NCBI GenBank assembly: GCA_021647685.1
Contig: JAKIUH010000009.1
Span: forward strand, 1-28,377
Origin: Bacteroidales bacterium
Lineage (GTDB): Bacteria > Bacteroidota > Bacteroidia > Bacteroidales > NBLH01
Direction of reading: 5' to 3'
DNA length: 28,377 nt
Shown: positions 17,297-25,823 of the stretch, in pieces
Layout: each line of letters opens with the position of its first letter
Position numbering within the stretch: the first letter of the stretch is position 1
Made by a program: the position numbers and the translations under genes
The notes under the pieces: generated by a model
What the model saw: only the letters and a program-made list of their open reading frames with translations
Database searches by the model: none
Told to the model about the DNA's origin: nothing

Positions 17297-18295
17297 TTAG
17301 GGACGATAATTTGCTGCATTTAAAATTCCTTGATAATCATTATCTTCCATTAATTGCTTTAATGAAATGTCTGGATATTTTTCCATGTATTTATTGACAA
17401 TTTTCCAACCGAGAAAAACTCCTGCACGCGGGCATGAATTGTTATGAAAAACTTGTGTAAAAGGTGCATCTCCAATAAATTTCCGGATAGTCAGGTGATC
17501 AGTACTAAAAAGAGTTTCACTTTCAACCAGATAAGCCCACATTTTTTCTTCGTTATAATCAGCCCACTCCCACTGAGCTTGAGTATATGCAAATTTTAAA
17601 CTATCGGGCACATTTGGCAGCATAGCATCTAAAAAATATTGAATTTTGCCTTCATAAACCATTTGGTTTAGCAGATTATCGACTGAATCGGCATAAGGAA
17701 ATTCCATTATTGCCAATGCCCGCATAACGTCTACAGGTATCATGTTCTTTTCCATTCGACGAATTTTGTATTGGTCCCAGCCCAACTGTTTATAATAAGT
17801 ACAATTTCTACCAAGGTATTTATCCAAAGCAATTCCAATCATTCCTTCATCAACCACCACCGACTGATTAAATGCCGAAATAAAAGTATATATTTCAGGA
17901 ATTGGTTTTTTTGAAAAATAATATTTATAATGCTTGAATGCATCGGTAAGTTTAATGCTGATATCTTCAATAACGGGAAATACAGAGTCTGTTTTTTCAG
18001 GAATGCGATATTCAAAACAATATTTCTGAAATTGCATTAAAGCGTCTTTGTATCTTTCAGATTGCGGACTTCCGATTCCAATTACTCCCAAACTGTATAA
18101 ATCTAAAAATTTACCGTATTCTTTTTGTAGTTTTGAAACATTTGGCGTATCGGGATAGTTTTGAAATAAATCTTTATCCAAACGTTTAATATTCAAATCT
18201 AAATCAATATTGCTAATATCAACATTAAACTTATTATTGTTGCATGAAAGCAATAAGACACTTAATATCAGAATTATAAAACTATTACGTAGCAT
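17297..18295 (-). CDS. gldB: GldB-family lipoprotein
   Basis: From the ATG at 18293-18295 the product is 332 residues. An in-frame TTG at 18331 would overlap the kinase stop and add 12 residues ahead of the signal peptide, so it is rejected. The N-terminus MLRNSFIILILSVLLLSCNNN is a lipoprotein signal with a lipobox Cys. The rest matches GldB as I know it. It includes FISAFNQSVVVDEGMIGIALDKYLG, CTYYKQLGWDQYKIRRME with a Met-Pro and D...R.L segment, and near the end CPRAGVFLGWKIVNKYMEKYPDIS. In Flavobacterium GldB is needed for gliding motility and T9SS-linked functions, but homologues occur in non-gliding Bacteroidota. It sits 19 bases after the kinase gene and is cotranscribed with it. Confidence 0.88.
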   Translation of the reverse strand: MLRNSFIILILSVLLLSCNNNKFNVDISNIDLDLNIKRLDKDLFQNYPDTPNVSKLQKEYGKFLDLYSLGVIGIGSPQSERYKDALMQFQKYCFEYRIPEKTDSVFPVIEDISIKLTDAFKHYKYYFSKKPIPEIYTFISAFNQSVVVDEGMIGIALDKYLGRNCTYYKQLGWDQYKIRRMEKNMIPVDVMRALAIMEFPYADSVDNLLNQMVYEGKIQYFLDAMLPNVPDSLKFAYTQAQWEWADYNEEKMWAYLVESETLFSTDHLTIRKFIGDAPFTQVFHNNSCPRAGVFLGWKIVNKYMEKYPDISLKQLMEDNDYQGILNAANYRP

Positions 18296-18314
18296 ATTAT
18301 TTGTTAATAAAATA

Positions 18315-20054
18315 TTAATTCGGTTGTTCAAAATAAGTAATGATGTTTTCTTCCAGATTTAATTTAAATACGATTGCTTGTTTTGACTCTTCTTTGTACA
18401 CCAATAATCCGTCAATAGGCAAATATTCATACTTATTGGTTTTTATTCGTCTGTTTTTCCTGGTTTTTTTGACCAAATTATTTCCGAGATACCAAGCTCC
18501 CCCTTTGCGTCCTTTACGAATTGCTTTAATTTTAATTTGCTCCTCATAATCAAACGCAATTGGTTTATTAGAATTATCTAAAAATATCAATAATTTTCGT
18601 TTATTGTCCTTATCATTTTTTAATACGCACGCAAAATCTTCCACATCATTATTATTAAAATCAGCTTTTGCGATATAATTGTATTCAAAAGGTTTTTTAT
18701 CTAATGCAAATAATTTCCATTCACGGTTTACGGTATTAAATAACCGGTTACGTGCAAAATAATTACGCAACAATTTTTTATAAAACACAGGAGTCATTTC
18801 TCGTGCAGTAATATTCTCAAACATATTGTTAATTTGTTCGTAAATTTTCTTTTCGGCTAAATTTTCTGCTTGAATAAAGCCTGAGTTTCCACGCATACTA
18901 ACAACTTTGTACCAAAGTTCACCGTTTTTATCCATTAAAACTTTGGGGCTAATAACTTTTAGTTGTTCGCCAAACTTAAGTTTTTCAATTACAGGGGCGT
19001 GTTCGTCCATTTCTTCATACAAAGGCTGTTTATCGGCAATAATGTGCCTCATAGCGGTTTTAAACGAAAAATATACCCCAACAGCAATGGCGGCAACAAA
19101 CAATGTAGAAATTACCAACAGAAGCAGACTGCGCCAAAAGTTACGATTAAGAACAGGCGGTTTGCTTTCTTCATCGTTGGCTAAATCAATCAGGCGTGTT
19201 TTCATTGCCAAAGGAATTTTGATTTTGCTGCTTTGCGAGATTCCCAATAGCGCTTTACTAAATTCCTCGCACGATTGATACCGGTCTAAAGGACGCTTGG
19301 CTGTAGCTTTTTGAATAATTTTTTGCATATCTTCCGAAACTCCCACATAAAATTCACGGGGGTCAGGAAACGGCTCGTTAATTATTGCATGATATAAATC
19401 GTATTCACTACTTTCTTCATCGTAAGGCGGTTGTCCGGTAACCATCTGAAACAAAGTAACCCCAAGTGAATATATATCGCTGCGCCTGTCCAGTACTTGC
19501 CCTTTTACTTGCTGCGGACTCATATAAAAAGTAGTACCTACTTTAAAACCTGTTCTGGTTAAAGTTTTACTTGTACCGTCAATACTTTTTGCAATCCCGA
19601 AATCCAAAATTTTTATATTATTATCAGGTGTAATTATAAAATTGGAAGGTTTTATATCCCTGTGAATAATATTTTGTGAATGTGCATGCCCCACAGCATC
19701 CAGAATTTTTAAAAAAAGATTAATGGTTCGCTTTTGCGGGATTGGACCTGTCGTAGTTTCAATGTATTCTGCCAAATTTTCGCCTTCTACATGTTCCATA
19801 ATGATAAAATAACCTTCCTTATTCTCGATATAGTCATACAAAGCTACTATATTAGGATGTTGCAAACGACTCAGCACCAGGGCTTCGTTACGAAAACGTT
19901 CGATTACATCGGGTTTGGATTTTAACAGAGGATTTAATATTTTAATGGCAGCTTTTCTGGGCAAATATTTATGTATGCCTAAATAGATACTCCCCATTCC
20001 ACCTTCGTCAATGAGTTCATCTATTTCGTAATTACCAATTGTACTGCCAATCAT
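18315..20054 (-). CDS. Transmembrane Ser/Thr protein kinase with C-terminal SH3-like domain
   Basis: The 579-residue protein has an intact Hanks-type kinase domain (about residues 9-270). It has a Gly-rich loop IDEGGMGSIYLG, Lys38 in AAIKIL, HRD in IIHRDIKPSNF (D133), DFG in ILDFGIAKSID (D151) and the SDIYSLGVTLFQMVTGQPPY stretch. A single membrane segment (about 309-331, SLLLLVISTLFVAAIAVGVYF) follows. An SH3-like module comes next (about 352-400: LKFGEQLKVISP, then ELWYKVVSMRGNSGFIQAENL). The last 180 residues are an unrecognised beta-rich region (DFNNNDVEDFACVLKN). The C-terminus should be periplasmic and could sense wall components. It lies 52 bases after the PP2C gene and 19 before gldB, in one operon. 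Confidence 0.95.
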   Translation of the reverse strand: MIGSTIGNYEIDELIDEGGMGSIYLGIHKYLPRKAAIKILNPLLKSKPDVIERFRNEALVLSRLQHPNIVALYDYIENKEGYFIIMEHVEGENLAEYIETTTGPIPQKRTINLFLKILDAVGHAHSQNIIHRDIKPSNFIITPDNNIKILDFGIAKSIDGTSKTLTRTGFKVGTTFYMSPQQVKGQVLDRRSDIYSLGVTLFQMVTGQPPYDEESSEYDLYHAIINEPFPDPREFYVGVSEDMQKIIQKATAKRPLDRYQSCEEFSKALLGISQSSKIKIPLAMKTRLIDLANDEESKPPVLNRNFWRSLLLLVISTLFVAAIAVGVYFSFKTAMRHIIADKQPLYEEMDEHAPVIEKLKFGEQLKVISPKVLMDKNGELWYKVVSMRGNSGFIQAENLAEKKIYEQINNMFENITAREMTPVFYKKLLRNYFARNRLFNTVNREWKLFALDKKPFEYNYIAKADFNNNDVEDFACVLKNDKDNKRKLLIFLDNSNKPIAFDYEEQIKIKAIRKGRKGGAWYLGNNLVKKTRKNRRIKTNKYEYLPIDGLLVYKEESKQAIVFKLNLEENIITYFEQPN

Positions 20055-20106
20055 TTATTTTTATTTTTAAATCATTGAATTAAGTTACAAAAATAATTGT
20101 ATTTTC

Positions 20107-21363
20107 TTATTTTTCTGATAAGGGGATAATTAATTCTTTACCCACAGGAACAGAAATTGAACAAAAATCGTTTGCACGCATTAGTTCAACTAATGATATA
20201 TTATATCTTTTACAAACCAAATCCAAATCTTCGGCTCCCTGTACCGTATAAATAGCTCTTATCGGAATTTTTAAATGTTTTCCTTTATCATTGGGATTTA
20301 TATTGGGATTTAAAGATTTTAAAAATTCAAGGTTTACATTGAATTTTTCGGCAATTTCTTTTAAACTATCATTTTCTTTAAGTTGGTAAGGGTAAATAAT
20401 CAGTTTTCCCGTATTCCCGGATATATATCCTTTTGAAATTAATATAGGTATCTCTTCTTCTTGATGATTTTCATCATTATCTGTAAAAAGGATAAGAATA
20501 ATAAAAAAAACTATAATCGATAAAAATGCCGTAAAACCAAATTTTAAGTTAAAAAGACTGAAAATTTTATATGCAAATTCTTTTTTTTCAACAGGTTCAT
20601 AAATTCGGCTGACATTATGAAACCGTATAAGCTGAACAGAAACATTATCTGTACCTCCATTATCCAGTGCAGATTGAATAAGTTTAGCCGCTTTGTCTTC
20701 AATGGCTTCTTTTCCCGAAAGTATTTTTTCAATAATTTGATCATCGAGCATGGTATTAAGTCCATCGCTGCAAAGCAACAATATATCACCTTCATTTGGA
20801 ATAAAAGCTGAATTTGCTACTTCGGGTTCAATATTGGGAAATAAGCCCAAGGCTTTAGTTATCTCATTGCGCAATGGATGATTTAAAGCTTCCTTTTGAG
20901 TAATCTTTTTTTCATCCACTAATTTATTCACATAGGAATGGTCGCGTGTGAGTAATTTTAATTTATTTTTTTTAAAAATGTATAAACGACTGTCGCCAAC
21001 ATGAGCATAAAAAACACGATTGTCTCTAATCAACACTAAAACAATTGTAGTACCCATATTATAACAATCCGGATTATTTATTGCATGATTATATACTTTC
21101 TGATTGGCAAAAATAATGGCATTTTCAACCGCAAGAAAAGGGTTTTTGTAATACCGAGTATTAAAAAATTCACCAACAGCTTCAACAGCCATTTCCGAAG
21201 CAACTTCACCGCCCATGTGCCCGCCCATACCATCGCAAACAACAAATACATGACCGTTAAGTGTATCAAAATACGCCTGATAATCTTCATTTTTGTCTCT
21301 TTCCCGTCCTTTATCCGTAAAGTTGACAAAATCAAAATTCCGTAAAACTACGGTTTGAGCCAT
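20107..21363 (-). CDS. Transmembrane PP2C-type Ser/Thr phosphatase with two C-terminal LysM domains
   Basis: The 418-residue protein begins with a PPM/PP2C phosphatase domain (about 10-247). Its metal-binding residues are in KNEDYQ (E26, D27), VVCDGMGGHMGGEVAS (D44), LLLCSDGLNTM (D200) and GGTDNVSVQL (D239). A membrane segment follows (about 273-293, KFGFTAFLSIIVFFIILILF), then two LysM modules (about 323-367 and 371-414), each with a strand, DSLKEIAEKFNV-type helix and LNPNI/KIP ending. LysM binds N-acetylglucosamine chains, so the protein could link wall contact outside to dephosphorylation inside. It is the natural opponent of the adjacent kinase. The operon order is PP2C, kinase, gldB. 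Confidence 0.93.
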   Translation of the reverse strand: MAQTVVLRNFDFVNFTDKGRERDKNEDYQAYFDTLNGHVFVVCDGMGGHMGGEVASEMAVEAVGEFFNTRYYKNPFLAVENAIIFANQKVYNHAINNPDCYNMGTTIVLVLIRDNRVFYAHVGDSRLYIFKKNKLKLLTRDHSYVNKLVDEKKITQKEALNHPLRNEITKALGLFPNIEPEVANSAFIPNEGDILLLCSDGLNTMLDDQIIEKILSGKEAIEDKAAKLIQSALDNGGTDNVSVQLIRFHNVSRIYEPVEKKEFAYKIFSLFNLKFGFTAFLSIIVFFIILILFTDNDENHQEEEIPILISKGYISGNTGKLIIYPYQLKENDSLKEIAEKFNVNLEFLKSLNPNINPNDKGKHLKIPIRAIYTVQGAEDLDLVCKRYNISLVELMRANDFCSISVPVGKELIIPLSEK

Positions 21364-21441
21364 GATGTTCGTTAATTAGTTAATTAGTGTATTGGTAATT
21401 AGATATTACCTTAAATTCGCAGCTATCTTCTACTGCAAAGC

Positions 21442-21449
21442 CAAACATA
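21442..21449 (-). promoter_or_regulatory. Promoter -7 box for the PP2C-kinase-gldB operon
   Basis: On the - strand the box reads TATGTTTG, matching TAnnTTTG, 79 bases upstream of the PP2C ATG. A -33 TTTG is not evident. The rest of the 228-bp gap (21364-21591) contains no gene. Confidence 0.45.
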
Positions 21450-21568
21450 GTTAAGGATTTAAGGTATTAAAAAACACACAATTTATTTTAATTGTCAATA
21501 TAGCTGTATGCTAATATACAAATATTTCAATTACTTAATAATAATGGCATAGCTTGTTTTTTATTATA

Positions 21569-21585
21569 TATGCTACCACAGCATA
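21569..21585 (-). other. Small hairpin after the lipoprotein gene, possible weak terminator
   Basis: TATGCT (21569-21574) pairs with AGCATA (21580-21585) around five bases, seven bases beyond the lipoprotein stop codon. On the - strand it is followed by an AT-rich stretch but not by a U-run, so its role as a terminator is doubtful. Confidence 0.3.
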
Positions 21586-21591
21586 GCTAAT

Positions 21592-22755
21592 TTATTTAAT
21601 ATATTTTTTATTTGATATTAAAACTTGTTTTATTTCGTCTTTAAGTTCAATACCAACATATTTTAACATTTCTTGATTTGCAGGAAATGCTTTGGGCGCC
21701 TGTCCAATCATTTTTCGAGAAGTTTCGTCCAAGGCGTTTAAATCACCATAGGCTGATGCCGAAACATAATGAAATTCATAACTGCCCGAAACCGGTACTG
21801 TTTTGATAATTCTTTTGGTTTTATTATCTTGATATTCTACACGTGCATCAATTTTAGCTGTTTTATCTTGTATTTTACGAATAATGGTACATGAAATTGT
21901 TTTGTATTTATCCACTTTGATATCATTTCCCAATGAATCTTTCATTACATTACCGTTTGCATCTAAAACATACTGAAAGCCATCTTTTACTTTTTTAGAA
22001 AGCTTTTCTTTTTCTTCTTTCATATTATCAGGGCTAATGTATGATGAAATGATACTAATAAATATTGTATAATCGTAATATTTTTTTTGCGGTGTATTGT
22101 AATATCTTACCCAATCATCATCCAGATCTTGCATACTATAATCAACCAAATCGGCTAAAAATTGCGGTGGTAGTTGGGTATAAGTTTTATTAATAGGGGT
22201 AAGCAAAACGTCAATTGTTCCTTTTTCTTTTGCTTCTAATTGTAATTGGTCAATATCTTCGTAGTTTGTATAGTATTTCCTCACTGCCTGAAATTCAAAA
22301 TATGCTTTCCGGGCATTTAATTTATCACCTGTTTTTAAAAGTTCTACGCCTTTTCTGTAATGTGCATATGCTGCATTCTTTTTGGCTTCAACCAATTTTT
22401 GATTATAGTTTACATGTTCAAAATCATAGGTTTTCCCACCGGCACGCAAAGGTAAAACAGTTTCGGCACGCTGTTGCCGACGATTAAGCCGTTCGTAAAG
22501 GCGATATATTTCGTCCAACACATTATCATCATCCGATAATTTAAGGTATTCAATACGATCAATATCTGTTTGATTGGCTTTTTTATAAGCAATAATGAAA
22601 ATTTCTGCCTGTTCAGGGTCGTTAGGGTCTTTCTGCAATTTTTTCAAAGAGCGCGTAAAAGCCATCTCATAATTTCCTCTTTGTAATTCTTTTTGTGCAG
22701 AATTACAAGAAAACAAAAATGCAATAAGTAAAAGAAAAACAAGATTTTTTTGCAT
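21592..22755 (-). CDS. Lipoprotein of unknown function with N-terminal TPR-like helices
   Basis: The 387-residue product starts MQKNLVFLLLIAFLFSCNSAQKEL, a lipoprotein signal with the lipidated Cys at 17. Residues about 25-165 are helical with TPR-like spacing (LQRGNYEMAFTRSLKKLQKDP, then AHYRKGVELLKTGDKLNARKAYFEFQAV). Residues about 180-387 look beta-rich (IDVLLTPINKTY, YDYTIFISIISSYIS, KTISCTIIRKIQD, VPVSGSYEFHYVSASAYG). Lipid-anchored proteins of this layout occur in Bacteroidota, but I cannot name a function. It is separated from the downstream PP2C operon by 228 bases and from the upstream tonB gene by a strong terminator, so it is probably transcribed alone. Confidence 0.85.
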   Translation of the reverse strand: MQKNLVFLLLIAFLFSCNSAQKELQRGNYEMAFTRSLKKLQKDPNDPEQAEIFIIAYKKANQTDIDRIEYLKLSDDDNVLDEIYRLYERLNRRQQRAETVLPLRAGGKTYDFEHVNYNQKLVEAKKNAAYAHYRKGVELLKTGDKLNARKAYFEFQAVRKYYTNYEDIDQLQLEAKEKGTIDVLLTPINKTYTQLPPQFLADLVDYSMQDLDDDWVRYYNTPQKKYYDYTIFISIISSYISPDNMKEEKEKLSKKVKDGFQYVLDANGNVMKDSLGNDIKVDKYKTISCTIIRKIQDKTAKIDARVEYQDNKTKRIIKTVPVSGSYEFHYVSASAYGDLNALDETSRKMIGQAPKAFPANQEMLKYVGIELKDEIKQVLISNKKYIK

Positions 22756-22840
22756 AATAGTATATTTTTATAAAACTAAATTGTACTTTTTAATTTAAGC
22801 TAAAAATATGTACAATACGCTAATTATGCAAACTTGCTGA

Positions 22841-22873
22841 TACAAAAAAAGCCCCAATGGGGCTTTTTTTGTA
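22841..22873 (-). terminator. Strong terminator after the first tonB gene (bidirectional in form)
   Basis: GCCCC (22851-22855) pairs with GGGGC (22859-22863) around AAT. The stem is extended by seven A-T pairs plus TAC/GTA (22841-22850 with 22864-22873). On the - strand this gives a G+C stem followed by seven U residues. It closes the blaI-M56-tonB-tonB cluster 18 bases after the last stop codon. Confidence 0.88.
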
Positions 22874-22890
22874 TAAAAACTAATTTTTTT

Positions 22891-23571
22891 TTATTGTAAT
22901 TGGAAGTTAATAGGCACTGTGTACCATACATTCACTTTTTTACCTCTTTGTTCACCCGGTTTCCATTTAGGCAATGCTTTAACTACGCGTAAAGCCTCTT
23001 TGTCTAGAATAGGGTCAACACCACGCGCAATGGATACTTTTTCAACAGTTCCTTTTGATGTAACACAAAAACGAACATAAACTTTACCTTCAATACCGTT
23101 TTCACGAGCAATATTAGGATATTTAACATGAGTTGCAATGTATTTTCTTAATCCTAACTCTCCACCCGGAAATTCAGGCATTGTTTCAACGATAAAGAAA
23201 ATTTCCGGTTCTTCTTCTTCTTCATCATCACCTAAATCAACAATTTCTACTTGAGTATCATCGTCTGCCTCAACATCATCCATTTCAAACTCATCTTCAA
23301 TTTCGGTGTTATCGTCCACAATGTTTAAAACTTCAATGGTTTGTTGTGGTGGTGGTGGCTTTACTTCCGGTGGTTGCTCTTGTCGGGTAACCGGAATATC
23401 TTCATCTTCAAAATCAACATCTTCCAGACGTTGTAACTCATCTACCGCCGATTTTTTTTGCGTAACATTAAATGCTGCTAAAACCACGCCTAAGGAAATA
23501 ACTAAACCAATCATAAACAGCGTGCTTTTCCAGCGTTCTAAATCTGCTTTGGGATTCTTTTTTAATTCCAT
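22891..23571 (-). CDS. TonB-family energy transducer, paralog 1
   Basis: The 226-residue protein has a short cytoplasmic N-terminus, one membrane anchor (about 17-34, STLFMIGLVISLGVVLAAF) and a Pro-rich segment (63-75, PPEVKPPPP). A highly acidic spacer with DDEEEEE follows. The C-terminal TonB domain (about 125-226) contains FPGGELGLRKYIATHVKYP, EGKVYVRFCVTSKGTVEKVSI, LDKEALRVVKALPKWKPGEQRGK and VWYTVPINFQ. TonB carries ion-gradient energy from ExbB/ExbD to outer-membrane receptors. No exbBD is in the window. Many Bacteroidota have such TonB-like proteins next to M56/BlaR1 genes, where the role may be signalling rather than transport. It is a tandem paralog of the next gene, 133 bases downstream of it. 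Confidence 0.93.
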   Translation of the reverse strand: MELKKNPKADLERWKSTLFMIGLVISLGVVLAAFNVTQKKSAVDELQRLEDVDFEDEDIPVTRQEQPPEVKPPPPQQTIEVLNIVDDNTEIEDEFEMDDVEADDDTQVEIVDLGDDEEEEEPEIFFIVETMPEFPGGELGLRKYIATHVKYPNIARENGIEGKVYVRFCVTSKGTVEKVSIARGVDPILDKEALRVVKALPKWKPGEQRGKKVNVWYTVPINFQLQ

Positions 23572-23624
23572 TTTTGTTCTTATTTAGATTTAACAATTAT
23601 AACACTTTAAAATTATAGCTCCAA

Positions 23625-23650
23625 ACACCCTGTGTTATAATTGAGGGTGT
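23625..23650 (-). other. Hairpin between the two tonB genes
   Basis: ACACCCT (23625-23631) pairs perfectly with AGGGTGT (23644-23650) across 12 bases. On the - strand only TTTG follows it, so it is at most a weak terminator or a leader structure that could tune expression of the downstream tonB copy. Confidence 0.35.
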
Positions 23651-23704
23651 AAAGATATATTTTTTGATTAAAATATAAAATTTTTATTCTCCAAAATTTA
23701 TATT

Positions 23705-24376
23705 TTACTGCAATACAAATACTATTGGCACAGTAAACCATACGCTTACCGGTTTTCCCGCCTGTTCTCCGGGCTTCCATTTTGGCATGGATTTTACTAC
23801 CCGAAGAGCTTCTTTATCTAACAAAGGATGTACTCCTCTTAAAATTTGCACATTTTCAATTTCACCTTTTCTGTTTACAATGAACCGTACATAAACTTTC
23901 CCTTGTATGTCTGCTTCTATAGCCTTTGTAGGATATTTTATGTTTTTTGCCAAGTAATGTTTTAAACCGCTAATCCCACCCGGAGGTTCAGCTTGCTTAT
24001 CGGGAATTGTGTACATCGGTTCATCATTGGTTTCTATGACATTATTCTCGAGCTCTTGAAATTCAATTTTTTCGTTCGGATCAGCCTCTGTGCTCACCAG
24101 AATGTATTCAATTTTAACAGGCTCATTATTCGCTACAACTTCAAATTTCTCAAAATGCTTGGGTTGTGGCGGTATGAGTTCTTTTTTCCGCGTTACCGGT
24201 ATCATTTCAGTTTCTAATTCAATACCATTTACATTATAGCTTAGGTTGTTTTTTGACAAGTGCGTGCTCCATTCAAATGCAGCCAACACTAACGAAAGTG
24301 AAACAATTAATCCGATTTGAAAAAATAAAGTACGTTTTTTTTCTAAATCTGCTTTTTTTGTTTTTCTTTTCTCCAT
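23705..24376 (-). CDS. TonB-family energy transducer, paralog 2
   Basis: The 223-residue protein has a basic N-terminus (MEKRKTKKADLEKKR) and a membrane anchor (about 16-34, TLFFQIGLIVSLSLVLAAF). Its spacer is shorter and less acidic, with only KKELIPPQPK as a proline patch. The TonB domain (about 120-223) carries PPGGISGLKHYLAKNIKYP, QGKVYVRFIVNRKGEIENVQI, LDKEALRVVKSMPKWKPGEQAGK and VWFTVPIVFVLQ. The C-terminal domain is clearly closer to paralog 1 than the spacers are, as expected after a local duplication in which the periplasmic linker diverged. It lies 88 bases after the M56 gene and is probably part of that operon. Confidence 0.93.
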   Translation of the reverse strand: MEKRKTKKADLEKKRTLFFQIGLIVSLSLVLAAFEWSTHLSKNNLSYNVNGIELETEMIPVTRKKELIPPQPKHFEKFEVVANNEPVKIEYILVSTEADPNEKIEFQELENNVIETNDEPMYTIPDKQAEPPGGISGLKHYLAKNIKYPTKAIEADIQGKVYVRFIVNRKGEIENVQILRGVHPLLDKEALRVVKSMPKWKPGEQAGKPVSVWFTVPIVFVLQ

Positions 24377-24464
24377 GGTACTGATTTTTAAATTAATACA
24401 TTAGAAACATTAAAATTGCATTAAAAAGATTTTCGCAAATCCCATGGAATATTCCTCTTTATGC

Positions 24465-25820
24465 TCATAATTTCCTGATATACAAGCTCGGATCAACGGG
24501 TTTCCCATTGCATAACAACTGAAAACTAAATAATTCATATAATCTTTTATCGCCCATTAAACCAATCACTTGATTTTTATATACTGTATCGCCTTTTTTA
24601 ACCTTACTTTTCCATAAACCTTTATATTTCGAACTGAAAATTTTGTTATGTTTTATGGTAATTTGTATTGTTTTTAAACCCCAGTCATCTTTTTCGGATA
24701 CTTCAATAACCTTACCTTTTTTACATGATTTTATTTTCTGATAACTCTCCGTAGCGTAGCTAAGTTCGCGGTGTGCAGCTATGATTTTATATTCCTTTGT
24801 GCTTTTTAACTCTTTGTTTTCAAAAAAACCGCTAATAAGTTCTGTATTATAATCAACCGGTGGAGCAAAACTTTCTTCACGAAGTACTTGTAAACTATTT
24901 GTACTTATATTGTATCTGCTGATAATAAAACTATAAATAATCAGTATAAAAATAATTACCGGAATACCGCTTACAAATCTGAACTTTTTAAGATGTTCCC
25001 CCTCGGGGAATGCTAAAAGTCTGATTCTATCTTTTAAAGGGCTACGAGAAAATAAATTTGCTAATTTTTTTTTATTCTTGTTTACGGATAATTTGATTAA
25101 TAAATCGGCATAATGATATTTGCTTTCTTCACCGGTTACCTTAGTATCCACAATATACTCATGTAAATCTTTAAGTGTTTTTTTTGCTTTACGAATTAGC
25201 GGATTAAACCAAAAGATTAATTCATAAATTTCATAAATTAGAATATCGAATGAATGGTGCTCAAAAACGTGAATTTTTTCGTGCTCTAAAACTTTTTTTT
25301 GTTCTTGTTCATCAAGTTTCTCAAAACTTATCCCCGTAAAAATATACTTAAACCAGCTAAAAGCAGTTTCATCTTCTATAATTTTTACATGTATCCATTT
25401 CCCTTTATTTTTTCTTTCAGATTTTTTTATCAGCCGGTATATTGCCCAATGATTTTTTATAAATAAATAAGCGAAACGCAAAACACCGGAAAAATAAATG
25501 ATGTAAGCAATATTTTTCAGGTTCATGTATGCTCCACCTGTAATCCATTGTATAAATTGAGTAAAAACACCCGTAGTTTGTTTGTATATTATCAAGTTAT
25601 CTCCGGTTAAAGGGTTTAAAAGGTATTCAGGATTATATGCTTTTGCAAAAAAATCTACCCAAAAAGGAAAAGGTACCCAGGGTAAAATTAGACTAATAAA
25701 AACGGCAAAATAAAAATAAGCCCTATTCCATTCAAAATGCGTTGTTTGAAAAAAAACGTATTTATAAAAGGAATAAATTATGCTAAATGCTATTGAGGCT
25801 TCTATTAGATAAACAAACAT
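24465..25820 (-). CDS. BlaR1/MecR1-like M56 metallopeptidase with a degenerate M23 (LytM) C-terminal domain
   Basis: The 451-residue protein has several N-terminal membrane segments (about 1-19, 33-50, 102-122). The M56 gluzincin motif is in VLEHEKIHVFEHHS (H180, E181, H184), with LHEYIVD (E221) as the likely third zinc ligand. A last membrane segment (about 283-301) leads to an extracytoplasmic domain. In BlaR1 that domain is a penicillin-binding sensor. Here residues about 345-451 instead look like an M23/LytM fold: CKKGKVIEVSEKDDWGLKTI, HNKIFSSKYKGLW, VKKGDTVYKNQVIGLMG and PVDPSLYI. The zinc-binding HxH is replaced by ELFSF, so it cannot be an active M23 peptidase. It should act as a sensor that triggers cleavage of the BlaI-type repressor encoded three bases upstream. 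Confidence 0.9.
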   Translation of the reverse strand: MFVYLIEASIAFSIIYSFYKYVFFQTTHFEWNRAYFYFAVFISLILPWVPFPFWVDFFAKAYNPEYLLNPLTGDNLIIYKQTTGVFTQFIQWITGGAYMNLKNIAYIIYFSGVLRFAYLFIKNHWAIYRLIKKSERKNKGKWIHVKIIEDETAFSWFKYIFTGISFEKLDEQEQKKVLEHEKIHVFEHHSFDILIYEIYELIFWFNPLIRKAKKTLKDLHEYIVDTKVTGEESKYHYADLLIKLSVNKNKKKLANLFSRSPLKDRIRLLAFPEGEHLKKFRFVSGIPVIIFILIIYSFIISRYNISTNSLQVLREESFAPPVDYNTELISGFFENKELKSTKEYKIIAAHRELSYATESYQKIKSCKKGKVIEVSEKDDWGLKTIQITIKHNKIFSSKYKGLWKSKVKKGDTVYKNQVIGLMGDKRLYELFSFQLLCNGKPVDPSLYIRKL

Positions 25821-25823
25821 TCC

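Noticed and set aside
18296..18331. TTG start adding 12 residues to GldB and overlapping the kinase gene
   Set aside because: The ATG at 18295 places the lipoprotein signal directly at the N-terminus, as expected.
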